Positions 1-6,279 of a stretch of DNA of 9,725 nucleotides are shown one piece after another (within the stretch, counting starts at the first letter, position 1; each line of letters begins with the position of its first letter). Source of the DNA: an uncultured Brachyspira sp. (lineage in GTDB: Bacteria; Spirochaetota; Brachyspiria; Brachyspirales; Brachyspiraceae); NCBI GenBank assembly GCA_934725655.1, contig CAKVCJ010000052.1, positions 1 to 9,725 of the forward strand, written 5' to 3'. The notes under the pieces were generated by a model. That model did not search any database and was not told where the DNA came from. It worked only from the letters and a program-made list of their open reading frames with translations. Position numbers and translations under genes: made by a program.

Positions 1-722
1 ATAGTGCCGTCTCTATATATAGCCTTAGTCATCTCTGGTCCTATATAAGAATAAGCCAAAGTTAAAGCATTTTCAGCAAGCATATCTTCTTTTATTAGAG
101 CTTCTATCCATAGCTTCCAGTCATCTCCTCCCATTACTTTCACAGTAGCCTTAATCTCTTCTTCATTAGCAGCAGGCATCTTTACCTCTATAAGCTCTTC
201 AGTCATAAAATCAACCCCCAATCCGCTATAATCTTTTCCTATAGGTTTTAAAGTAGAACGATATGTAATGCCTTCTTTTTCATCTTTTCTAATACCAGTA
301 GCCAAACTATATATAACACAGTCTATTTTGCCGTCAAAAAAATTTTTAGCTTCTTTAATTATATTCTCTTTTGAAGATTCTAAAAAAGCATCTCCTACTA
401 TAGTTTTCTCTTTAAGGTTATCTTTTTTAGCAAACTCACTAAAAGCCATATTGTTATACCAACCCGGTGTAGCAGTTTTTTCATCTGATGCCGCTCTTTC
501 AAATGACACACTTAAAGTATTTGCATTCATACCATATGCTAATACTATTCTGCTTGCAAGTCCGTATCCTCCAGAGCCTCCAAGTATTAAAGCATTCTTT
601 ATATTTGACTTTATCTTACCCTTTGATTTAACATAATTAATCTGATTTTCTACTTCCTTTTTGCATCCTAATGGATGAGAAGTCCTGCATACGTTATTTG
701 CTATTTGAGGTTTTACCACCAT
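1..722 (-). CDS. fabV: FabV/TER-type trans-2-enoyl-CoA (ACP) reductase, N-terminal part, cut by window edge
   Basis: This enzyme reduces the trans-2 double bond of enoyl-CoA or enoyl-ACP with NADH, in fatty acid synthesis or in butyrate formation from crotonyl-CoA. Only the first 240 residues are present. Seen here: the opening MVVKPQ, the conserved TSHPLGC segment (residues 14-20), the nucleotide-binding loop GGSGGYGLASR (48-58) with Tyr53, Glu75 at the end of beta-2 (the position linked to NADH preference in this family), GDAF with Asp111, and SYIGPEMT leading to Tyr236 in IYRDGT. Tyr236 fits the Tyr of the family's Y-x8-K active site; the Lys lies just beyond position 1. The YSYIGPE...YR stretch resembles Treponema denticola TER more than typical FabV. 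I chose the ATG at 722 because it matches the family N-terminus; an in-frame ATG at 728 is possible. A GAGAGG ribosome site (733-738) lies 10 or 4 bases upstream of them. Co-directional with the DUF2905 gene, 128 bases away. Confidence 0.93.
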   Translation of the reverse strand, partial: MVVKPQIANNVCRTSHPLGCKKEVENQINYVKSKGKIKSNIKNALILGGSGGYGLASRIVLAYGMNANTLSVSFERAASDEKTATPGWYNNMAFSEFAKKDNLKEKTIVGDAFLESSKENIIKEAKNFFDGKIDCVIYSLATGIRKDEKEGITYRSTLKPIGKDYSGLGVDFMTEELIEVKMPAANEEEIKATVKVMGGDDWKLWIEALIKEDMLAENALTLAYSYIGPEMTKAIYRDGT

Positions 723-807
723 AATCATTAATCCTCTCTTTATTTTTTATTAATTTTTATTTTGTATTAAGGATATATCATATTATATATTTTTCAATAG
801 CAAATAT

Positions 808-835
808 ATGATAATTAGTATTTTTATTGTTACAA
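808..835 (-). promoter_or_regulatory. Possible sigma-70-type promoter for fabV
   Basis: Read on the minus strand, TTGTAA (830-835) and TATCAT (808-813) are separated by 16 bases. This is a moderate match to TTGACA/TATAAT in the 128-base gap before fabV and would give a leader of roughly 80 bases. The region is so A/T-rich that chance matches are expected, so this is weak support for an independent fabV promoter. Confidence 0.3.
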
Positions 836-850
836 AATATGCTTTTTTTG

Positions 851-1060
851 TTAAAATTTGGAAATTATCCACATTATAAAAGACAATATTATACTCGCTA
901 TTATAGAAGTTACTATTGGAAAAGCAAAAGTGAAATTTTCTCTTTTTATTACAATATCACCTGGAAGTTTGCCTATAGGAATTTTTAATAGTATTAATAT
1001 GCCCATTATTATAGCAATGATACCTACAACAATAAGCATTTTTGCAAAGTAGTTGTTCAT
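851..1060 (-). CDS. DUF2905-type small two-helix membrane protein
   Basis: A 69-residue protein with two hydrophobic segments (about residues 5-26 and 44-66) joined by a short polar loop. The loop carries the GKLPGDI motif and a following basic stretch (IKRENF), which together are the signature of the DUF2905 family as I know it. That family consists of conserved inner-membrane proteins of about 65-75 residues with no established function, so the length is typical and the gene looks complete. The start at 1060 has only a weak AAGAGA ribosome site (1064-1069) with a short 3-base spacer; the internal Met8 has nothing better. It sits 59 bases downstream of trkA on the same strand and may be read from trkA. 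A TTTAAA/TATAAT pair with a 17-base spacer (minus strand, 1075-1103) could also start a very short leader. The plus-strand open frame over the same bases is a shadow. Confidence 0.8.
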   Translation of the reverse strand: MNNYFAKMLIVVGIIAIIMGILILLKIPIGKLPGDIVIKRENFTFAFPIVTSIIASIILSFIMWIISKF

Positions 1061-1119
1061 TATATTCTCTTATCAAATTATATTACTTTTTATTTAATTT
1101 AAAAAATTTTTATAAAAAA

Positions 1120-1806
1120 TTATTCAGAAAGCTTTCTATTTAATTTTTCTATATCTTTATCATGCCCAGCTATTACAAGTATGTCGCCCTCAACCATAGA
1201 CTCTTCAGGGTCTGGCGTACAATCAACTATAATCTTTTTTTCTCCCAATATACTTGTTGTTTCTTTTTTTATAGCCACAACATTAATTTTATATTTTTTT
1301 CTCAAATCAAGTTCTTTTAAGTTTTTGCCGGCAAGTCCTGCATGCACAGGAAACTCTACTATAGAGTGGTATTCAGTTAAATCATACAACAATAAAGAAT
1401 CTCCAACTTCAAGCTGTTCTGCTATATGTATACCCATAGACTCCTCTGGGCTTACAAGGTGCGTGATTCCTATTTTGCTTAATATTGCTTTATGTCTTTC
1501 ATCAGAATATCTTGCTATTATATTTTTTACGTTGAGTTCTTTTAGTATTAGTGAAGTTAATATACTTGTCATAATGTCTTCACCTATAGTAACTATAACA
1601 GCATCGAATTTATTAATTTCTATAGCCTCTAATGCTTCTCTTTGAGTAGAGTCTAATTTCATAGCCTGAGTAACACTATTTTTTATAGCTTCTATTTCAT
1701 TGATATCATTATCTATTGCCAATACTTCTATTGAAGGTTTATTCATTAATCTATTTATTAGAGCCTTACCTAAAGTACCAACTCCTATAACAGCATATTG
1801 CAGCAT
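1120..1806 (-). CDS. trkA: TrkA/KtrA-family potassium uptake regulatory subunit (RCK protein)
   Basis: This is a cytosolic regulatory ring subunit of a Trk/Ktr potassium transporter; it binds nucleotides and gates a membrane TrkH/KtrB partner. The N-terminal RCK_N domain (about residues 1-130) shows the Rossmann loop GVGTLG (Gly8, Gly10, Gly13) and an acidic Asp32 at the end of beta-2 (AIDND), followed by an AVIVTIGED strand and an ARYSDERH strand-helix. The C-terminal RCK_C (TrkA_C) domain covers about residues 140-226. At 228 residues it has a single N+C unit like Bacillus KtrA (about 220 residues), not the duplicated E. coli TrkA (about 460). No channel subunit gene lies in the window, so the partner must be encoded elsewhere. 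The start is supported by AGAGGT (1813-1818) six bases upstream of the ATG. The gene has a near-perfect promoter embedded in a tandem repeat and is divergent from the lipoprotein operon. Confidence 0.93.
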   Translation of the reverse strand: MLQYAVIGVGTLGKALINRLMNKPSIEVLAIDNDINEIEAIKNSVTQAMKLDSTQREALEAIEINKFDAVIVTIGEDIMTSILTSLILKELNVKNIIARYSDERHKAILSKIGITHLVSPEESMGIHIAEQLEVGDSLLLYDLTEYHSIVEFPVHAGLAGKNLKELDLRKKYKINVVAIKKETTSILGEKKIIVDCTPDPEESMVEGDILVIAGHDKDIEKLNRKLSE

Positions 1807-1812
1807 TTGAAC

Positions 1813-1818
1813 ACCTCT
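1813..1818 (-). promoter_or_regulatory. Ribosome binding site of trkA
   Basis: On the minus strand AGAGGT lies 6 bases before the ATG at 1806. It fixes that start as the translated one. Confidence 0.75.
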
Positions 1819-1842
1819 ATAAAAATAATTTTTTTAATTGTT

Positions 1843-1878
1843 GTTTAATTATAGTTTTAATTATAGTTTTAATTATAG
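1843..1878. repeat. Three 12-bp tandem repeats in the trkA leader/promoter
   Basis: The unit ttttaattatag occurs at 1843-1854 (first base G instead of T), 1855-1866 and 1867-1878, and a partial fourth copy begins at 1879. Read on the minus strand, each unit contains the exact hexamer TATAAT (1848-1853, 1860-1865, 1872-1877). The array overlaps the -10 of the trkA promoter and fills part of its 5' leader. Confidence 0.9.
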
Positions 1879-1899
1879 TTTAATATAAAAAATTGTCAA
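1872..1899 (-). promoter_or_regulatory. Consensus sigma-70-type promoter of trkA
   Basis: On the minus strand an exact TTGACA (1894-1899) is followed after 16 bases by an exact TATAAT (1872-1877), the copy in the repeat unit nearest the -35 box. Transcription would start near 1865 and give a leader of about 60 bases before the ATG at 1806. Both hexamers are perfect, which is unlikely by chance even in A/T-rich DNA because TTGACA contains G and C. The other two TATAAT copies sit 28 and 40 bases from the -35 box and are out of register. Confidence 0.8.
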
Positions 1900-1963
1900 A
1901 AATAAAATTAAAATATAGGTTTAATATGTATTATAATATAATATTAAATTTTGATTTACACTA

Positions 1964-1991
1964 TTGCAATCATATTATTAATATATATAAT
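1964..1991 (+). promoter_or_regulatory. Probable promoter of the lipoprotein operon
   Basis: TTGCAA (1964-1969) and an exact TATAAT (1986-1991) are separated by 16 bases, placing the start of transcription near 1998 and giving a leader of about 25 bases before the ATG at 2024. It faces away from the trkA promoter, with about 64 bases between the two -35 boxes. An alternative -35, TTTACA at 1955-1960, has no good -10 in register. Confidence 0.55.
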
Positions 1992-2010
1992 ATTTAATAT
2001 AGAAATAAAC

Positions 2011-2016
2011 GGAGGT
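2011..2016 (+). promoter_or_regulatory. Ribosome binding site of the lipoprotein gene
   Basis: GGAGGT lies 7 bases before the ATG at 2024. It is one of the strongest ribosome sites in the window and implies efficient translation of the first gene of the operon. Confidence 0.8.
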
Positions 2017-2023
2017 ACGCTAT

Positions 2024-2527
2024 ATGAAAAATAAAAAATTATACTTGTTTATCACTATTATTATGATGATGGTATTAGCTTCTTGCGGAACTGGGGTTAG
2101 CAGGAATAATCCTGAAGGCTGGATAAATGATGATACTTTCAGGGTAATGGGAATGGGTTCGCCTAGTGAAGATATAGATACTGATGATAAGTTTAGAAGA
2201 GAAGTTGCATCAAGACAGGCTGCAGAGTTGGATGCTAAAAATAAAATAGTAGCTAAAATAGTTGGCTCTTATGTAGAATCTTTAAGCTCTACAGAAAAAG
2301 GTATGATAGATGAATATGTAATACAAGAGAGAGTAGCCGGAAGAGTGAGAGGGGTATCTATAGTTGAGAGCAAATGGGATTCTAAACAAAATTGTACAGT
2401 TGTAGCTGAATTATATTCAAAGGGCTTAAAAAAGCAAATGGATACTTTAATTTCAAAATATCTTCAAGAGGTTGGTATGCAATACACTGCTGAAGATGTT
2501 GCTGGCAGAATAAGAACTGCTGAATAA
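2024..2527 (+). CDS. LPP20/FlgP-like envelope lipoprotein
   Basis: A 167-residue lipoprotein. The N-terminus has basic residues (KNKK), a hydrophobic stretch (about residues 6-18) and the lipobox Leu18-Ala19-Ser20-Cys21, so Cys21 should be lipidated after signal peptidase II cleavage. Gly at position +2 gives no inner-membrane retention signal by the E. coli rule, though spirochaete sorting rules differ. The mature part carries an A-S-R-Q-A-A-E-L-D-A-K helix (62-72), then G-x-V-x-G and a VVAELYSKG strand. This pattern is what I associate with the LPP20 family and the related FlgP/FlgT N-terminal domain, found in outer-membrane and flagellum-associated lipoproteins. The assignment is by motif style only and the function is unknown. 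It is the first gene of a plus-strand operon, 23 bases ahead of the dehydrogenase gene, with a strong SD and its own promoter. Confidence 0.75.
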   Translation: MKNKKLYLFITIIMMMVLASCGTGVSRNNPEGWINDDTFRVMGMGSPSEDIDTDDKFRREVASRQAAELDAKNKIVAKIVGSYVESLSSTEKGMIDEYVIQERVAGRVRGVSIVESKWDSKQNCTVVAELYSKGLKKQMDTLISKYLQEVGMQYTAEDVAGRIRTAE

Positions 2528-2550
2528 ATAATTATAAGGGCAAGTTTTTT

Positions 2551-3330
2551 ATGTATAAAGAAGATATCAAAGGAAGATTAGCTTTTATTTCTGGGGCTAG
2601 TGCTGGTATTGGCGGGGCGGCTGCTAAGATGCTTGCTTCTAATGGTGTTAATCTTATTTTAACAGCGAGAAGAATTGACAGATTAGAAGCATTAAAAGAA
2701 GAATTAGAAAAAGAATATAAAATAAAAGTAAAAGTTATAAAGGTTGATTATGCCGATACTAATAGTATAAAAGATGCTGTCTCTTCATTAGAAAATGAAT
2801 GGAAGAATATAGATATACTTATCAATAATGCAGGGCTTGCTTTAGGTAAGGATTATTTTTATAACAATGATATAGAAGACAGCTTGCAGATGATAAGGGT
2901 AAACTGCGAAGGTTTAATAGTATTAACAAAAATGATAATACCTTTAATGCTGGGTAGTAAAAATGCTGATATCATCAATTTAGCTTCTACTGCGGCAGAC
3001 GAGGCTTATTTTGGAGGTGCTATTTATTGTTCTACTAAGTCTTTTGTAGAGATGTTTGGCGATGTTTTGAGAATTGAATTGATAGACAAGCCTATAAGAG
3101 TAACCAATATAAAACCAGGAGCAGTAAATACAGAGTTTTCTACTATTAGATTTAAAGGAGATAAAGAAAAAGCTGATAATGTTTATAAGGGTTTTGATCC
3201 TTTATATGCAGAAGATATAGCCGATAATATAGAGTATATTATTACTAGAAAAAGACATGTTCAAATATCTAGTATGACTGTTTTAGCAGGCAGTCAGGCT
3301 ACGGCTACTATAATACATAGGGGTAAATAA
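2551..3330 (+). CDS. Short-chain dehydrogenase/reductase, YdfG-like (NADP-dependent)
   Basis: A 259-residue classical SDR oxidoreductase, cytosolic. Seen: the cofactor loop SGASAGIG (residues 14-21, with Ser in place of the usual Thr), ARR (39-41) after beta-2, where paired arginines favour NADP(H), NNAG (92-95), and the catalytic tetrad Asn118, Ser146, Tyr159, Lys163 with YxxxK spacing. NIDILINNAGLALG and the later RVTNIKPG...TEFS..RFKGD..KA..VY segment follow E. coli YdfG closely. YdfG reduces malonic semialdehyde and oxidises 3-hydroxy acids such as serine or L-allo-threonine. That similarity is strong for the family, but substrate cannot be read from sequence. The ribosome site is weak (AAGGG, 2536-2540, 10 bases from the ATG), so translation may partly depend on the lipoprotein gene 23 bases upstream. 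The next gene follows after 27 bases. Confidence 0.9.
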   Translation: MYKEDIKGRLAFISGASAGIGGAAAKMLASNGVNLILTARRIDRLEALKEELEKEYKIKVKVIKVDYADTNSIKDAVSSLENEWKNIDILINNAGLALGKDYFYNNDIEDSLQMIRVNCEGLIVLTKMIIPLMLGSKNADIINLASTAADEAYFGGAIYCSTKSFVEMFGDVLRIELIDKPIRVTNIKPGAVNTEFSTIRFKGDKEKADNVYKGFDPLYAEDIADNIEYIITRKRHVQISSMTVLAGSQATATIIHRGK

Positions 3331-3357
3331 TTATATATTTTTTAGGAGTTATTTTCT

Positions 3358-5235
3358 ATGGGTGATATAGATAATACTAGAAATAGATTAAAATTAGATA
3401 ATCTTCATGAAGATGATAGAAGAAATTTATTTAATAAGTTTGTAGATGCAGGCGGTGAGGTAATCACTAACAGAAAAAAGCAATCTTCCCCTGATTATTC
3501 ATCTAAAAAAACTGCACCAAGTTATAATAAGCCTAAAAATAATTATTCTAATACCACCCCAAGAGGTAATTATGTTTATACTAATACCGCTCCTAAAAAA
3601 GAAAAGCCTAATAATGCAGTAGCTGTAAAAAAACAAAAAAGTATATTTTTAAATTTCAAATTATGGTTGGATGCTTTATCTAATAAAACAATAACTTTTT
3701 TTGGCGGAAATGTACATAATAAGTTCTTAGGTTTTATGGATAAAAACGTTATATCAGCCTTTTTGGAGATGGACACTCTTATATTCAATGCTTTAAATCC
3801 AATAGATGATAATTCTTTAGAGCCTAAGAGTAAAAAAGAAAAAATATTAGCTCAATTCTCTAATGATTTAGAAGATATTGAACTTTTAGAGCGTATAAAA
3901 GATCAATATGATGAAAATATTTATAAGACTTTTTTAAGACAATATAAAGATTTGCATTCTCCTACCCAAGCCCGCAGTTATGTTAATGAACTTAAAGCTA
4001 TGTTTAGACCTCTATATATTTTGCATGCTTATTCTTCAAAATTGAAATTTGCGGGTGAAAAAGCTTTAATAGCATATTCTATAGTAGACAATATTAGCAA
4101 GGGAGTTATTAATCCAAGAATATCCAATTTTAAAAAGGATGTAGATTTAATATATTCAAAATATTATCCCAAATTATTATCTTTGCTTCAATATGCTTCT
4201 AAAGAGAAACTTGAAACATTGTCTGAAATTAATAATTTCTTAGATATTACAGAAACAGATATAGTTGGATATTATACTAAATTAAAAAAAGAAAGAGAGT
4301 TAAAGCAAAAAGAAGAAATTACAAAACAGCAAAAAGAAGAAATAAAAGATACTAAAACTTCTGAAGATAATGAAGAAGAGAAATTGATGAAAATAGAATC
4401 TATAGGGGTAAAACTTATAGAGAAGGTAGTTTCATTTAGAAAGGCTGATAATAATATAGAGATAGAAGGAGATCCGTTTTTTCAAGTATCGGATGATGAT
4501 AAGATATATAGAATAAAAGTATTATTAGATTTTTTAGATAGAGAATATTCTGTGTTATTTGTTTCTAACAAGGTAAAATATAATTTGATTTATGATAATT
4601 TAGTTAGAACAGATTATAAGAGTGATTTTAATAATATATTTTTATCTCTATCAGATTCCAATTCTAGGTTTTTAGAGTATAGTGATATGTGTAAAAATGC
4701 TTTAAAAATAGAGCAGGATACTACAATGAGGTTTGAACAGAGGGTATCTATGTTAGCTGAAAAAAACGGACAGATATCTTATACTGCTAAGAATTTAAAA
4801 TCTCATATAGTTTCTATTATATCATCTTTAAAAAAGAAATTGGATAAACTATTATTAGATAAAATAGAAAGAGAGAGAATTATAGCAAATCCTAATGATA
4901 TATTGACTTTCTTTACTGATGTAAGCGGCAGTAAGAAAAGAATACAAGGATATAATGTATTAAAAGCTTTAACAGAGGCTTATTATTTTGTATCTGGTTT
5001 TTATTATTTAATTACATCGGGTGAATTGTCTGGGGCTGGAATATTAATAGAAGGCTCTAAAAAAGCGGCGGAAGATAATTCTAAGAAGAAAGAAGTTAAT
5101 GATGATAAAGATGTTAAGGAAGAGAAAAAAGATGATTTAGATGATAATTTGCAAAAGTTAGAAAAAGAGTTTACAGATGACAATGCATCTGAATTAAAAG
5201 AAAATGATGATAATGTTGAAAATAATCGGGAGTAG
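3358..5235 (+). CDS. Large charged protein of unknown function, probably spirochaete-specific
   Basis: I do not recognise this 625-residue protein with confidence. It has no signal peptide, lipobox or transmembrane helix, so it should be cytosolic or peripheral. Residues 1-38 are a short charged helical segment (EDDRRNLFNKF). Residues 39-94 are Asn/Lys/Pro/Ser/Tyr-rich and look disordered. Residues 95-305 are a mostly helical, hydrophobic-patterned domain. Residues 306-345 are a Lys/Glu/Gln-rich coiled-coil-like linker. Residues 346-568 form a second helical domain with an aromatic segment (AYYFVSGFYYLI, 541-552). Residues 569-625 are a highly acidic, Lys/Asp/Glu-rich tail. It may belong to a domain-of-unknown-function family restricted to spirochaetes; I recall DUF5312 as a candidate but cannot verify it. 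AGGAG (3344-3348) lies 9 bases from the ATG. The acyltransferase gene starts 3 bases after its stop, which suggests a shared envelope-linked role. The minus-strand frame at 3576-3788 is a shadow. Confidence 0.85.
   Translation: MGDIDNTRNRLKLDNLHEDDRRNLFNKFVDAGGEVITNRKKQSSPDYSSKKTAPSYNKPKNNYSNTTPRGNYVYTNTAPKKEKPNNAVAVKKQKSIFLNFKLWLDALSNKTITFFGGNVHNKFLGFMDKNVISAFLEMDTLIFNALNPIDDNSLEPKSKKEKILAQFSNDLEDIELLERIKDQYDENIYKTFLRQYKDLHSPTQARSYVNELKAMFRPLYILHAYSSKLKFAGEKALIAYSIVDNISKGVINPRISNFKKDVDLIYSKYYPKLLSLLQYASKEKLETLSEINNFLDITETDIVGYYTKLKKERELKQKEEITKQQKEEIKDTKTSEDNEEEKLMKIESIGVKLIEKVVSFRKADNNIEIEGDPFFQVSDDDKIYRIKVLLDFLDREYSVLFVSNKVKYNLIYDNLVRTDYKSDFNNIFLSLSDSNSRFLEYSDMCKNALKIEQDTTMRFEQRVSMLAEKNGQISYTAKNLKSHIVSIISSLKKKLDKLLLDKIERERIIANPNDILTFFTDVSGSKKRIQGYNVLKALTEAYYFVSGFYYLITSGELSGAGILIEGSKKAAEDNSKKKEVNDDKDVKEEKKDDLDDNLQKLEKEFTDDNASELKENDDNVENNRE
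5228..5232 (+). promoter_or_regulatory. Ribosome binding site that decides a TTG start
   Basis: GGGAG overlaps the last sense codons of the upstream gene, directly before its TAG stop (5233-5235), and lies 6 bases before the TTG at 5239. The first in-frame ATG (5266) has only A/T-rich sequence in front of it. Ribosomes finishing the upstream gene would be placed at this site, so coupling is likely. Confidence 0.65.
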
Positions 5236-5238
5236 GAA

Positions 5239-6171
5239 TTGGCTTATAAATCAAATAAAATTATTATGCTTGAGTATATTCCATTAAGAGTATTAATGGA
5301 AGTTATATCATTTTTTCCCTATATTTTTGTTATATTTTTTGCCAAGATTATAGGGATTTTGATGTTTTATGTAGCTCCAAAGAGCAGGAAGGTTGCTTTA
5401 ATTAATTTGAAGCAGGCTTTTCCGGAAAAATCTTATTTGGAGAGGAGGCTTATTGCCAGACGTTCTATGAAATCTATGATGATGACTTTTGCTGAGTTTA
5501 TAAAGGCTTCGAGAATGTCTGATAAGCAGATATTAAATCGTATAAAGATAGAGGGTATAGATATATTTGACAAGGCTTTAGAGGAAAATAAGGGAGCTGT
5601 AGTTATCACGGGGCATATTGGTAATTGGGAGTATATAGCTTCATATTTTGGTATTAAGGGGTATAATCCGAGTGTTATAGTGAGGCCTTTAGATAATCCT
5701 AAGTTAGATACTTATATGAAGTCTTGGCGGGAAAAGAGAGGGATGAAGTGTATTGCTAGAAAATGGGGGGATTTAAAAGAGATATTTTATACTTTGGCGG
5801 AGAATAAGCCTGTTGCTTTTTTATGCGATCAGAATTATATAGATGGAATTTATGTTGATTTTTTTGGAGAGAAATGTGCTACTGCGGTTGGGCCTATTGC
5901 TGTGGCTATGAAGACTAAATCTCCTATAGTTATAATGTATGATGTGCCTGACAGATATGGACATCATAAGATAGTTGTATCTGAAATGATGCATATAGAA
6001 GAAAAAGATACTAAAGAGGAGACTTTATATTATAATACTCAGAAGTATACTAAGAAATTAGAAGATATTATAAGGAAATATCCTGAAAATTGGCTTTGGG
6101 TTCATCCGAGATGGAATACTCGTCCTAATGGCGAGCCTGAGATTTTTTATAAGCATAATAACTATAGATAA
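5239..6171 (+). CDS. lpxL: LpxL/HtrB-family lysophospholipid (lipid A) acyltransferase
   Basis: A 310-residue inner-membrane acyltransferase of the LpxL/HtrB/MsbB type, which transfers a secondary acyl chain to a lipid A precursor or related glycolipid. Seen: an N-terminal hydrophobic helix (about residues 22-46), the NLKQAFPE segment (56-63) typical of the family, the catalytic HIGNWE motif with His126 and Glu131 (the HX4D/E signature), a downstream FLCDQN motif, and the C-terminal NWLWVHPRW (284-292). The length is typical (about 300-320). The start is TTG at 5239, chosen because GGGAG (5228-5232) sits 6 bases upstream; the in-frame ATG at 5266 would remove nine residues and has no ribosome site. 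It begins 3 bases after the 625-residue gene and is probably translationally coupled to it. The family is clear; the acceptor (lipid A, or another lysolipid as in mycobacterial PatA relatives) is inferred. Confidence 0.9.
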   Translation: MAYKSNKIIMLEYIPLRVLMEVISFFPYIFVIFFAKIIGILMFYVAPKSRKVALINLKQAFPEKSYLERRLIARRSMKSMMMTFAEFIKASRMSDKQILNRIKIEGIDIFDKALEENKGAVVITGHIGNWEYIASYFGIKGYNPSVIVRPLDNPKLDTYMKSWREKRGMKCIARKWGDLKEIFYTLAENKPVAFLCDQNYIDGIYVDFFGEKCATAVGPIAVAMKTKSPIVIMYDVPDRYGHHKIVVSEMMHIEEKDTKEETLYYNTQKYTKKLEDIIRKYPENWLWVHPRWNTRPNGEPEIFYKHNNYR

Positions 6172-6262
6172 GTTTTTACTTTACTTTTTTATAATAGGTT
6201 TATATAGTGAAATATCATTCAATCAATATAATAAATTAGTAATATAGAAAAACCACAATTAT

Positions 6263-6269
6263 AGGAGGT
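6263..6269 (+). promoter_or_regulatory. Strong ribosome binding site of htrA
   Basis: AGGAGGT, a full anti-SD match, lies 10 bases before the ATG at 6280. The 108-base gap in front (6172-6279) also contains two TATAAT hexamers (6190-6195, 6227-6232), but neither has a convincing -35 box, so I do not call a promoter. No hairpin ending the upstream operon is visible there. Confidence 0.75.
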
Positions 6270-6279
6270 AGTTATATAT

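Noticed and set aside
268..636. Plus-strand open frame of 122 codons
   Set aside because: It lies antisense to fabV, whose protein carries clear family motifs across these bases; the plus-strand translation is low-complexity and has no ribosome site.
858..1052. Plus-strand open frame of 64 codons over the DUF2905 gene
   Set aside because: The minus-strand frame has the GKLPGDI family motif and better context; the plus frame looks hydrophobic only because it mirrors the same A/T-rich membrane codons.
1181..1645. Plus-strand open frame of 154 codons
   Set aside because: It is antisense to trkA, which is fully supported by RCK domain motifs; the Ser/Ile-rich translation is typical of a shadow frame.
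1920..1948. Inverted repeat TTTAATAT / ATATTAAA with a 13-base centre between the two divergent promoters
   Set aside because: It could be an operator, but it is pure A/T in a region that is almost all A/T, so a match of this size is expected by chance.
3576..3788. Minus-strand open frame of 70 codons
   Set aside because: It sits inside the 625-residue gene, has no ribosome site and no recognisable motif.
6172..6262. Possible terminator or promoter between lpxL and htrA
   Set aside because: There are T runs and two TATAAT hexamers, but no G/C stem and no -35 box at a proper distance.
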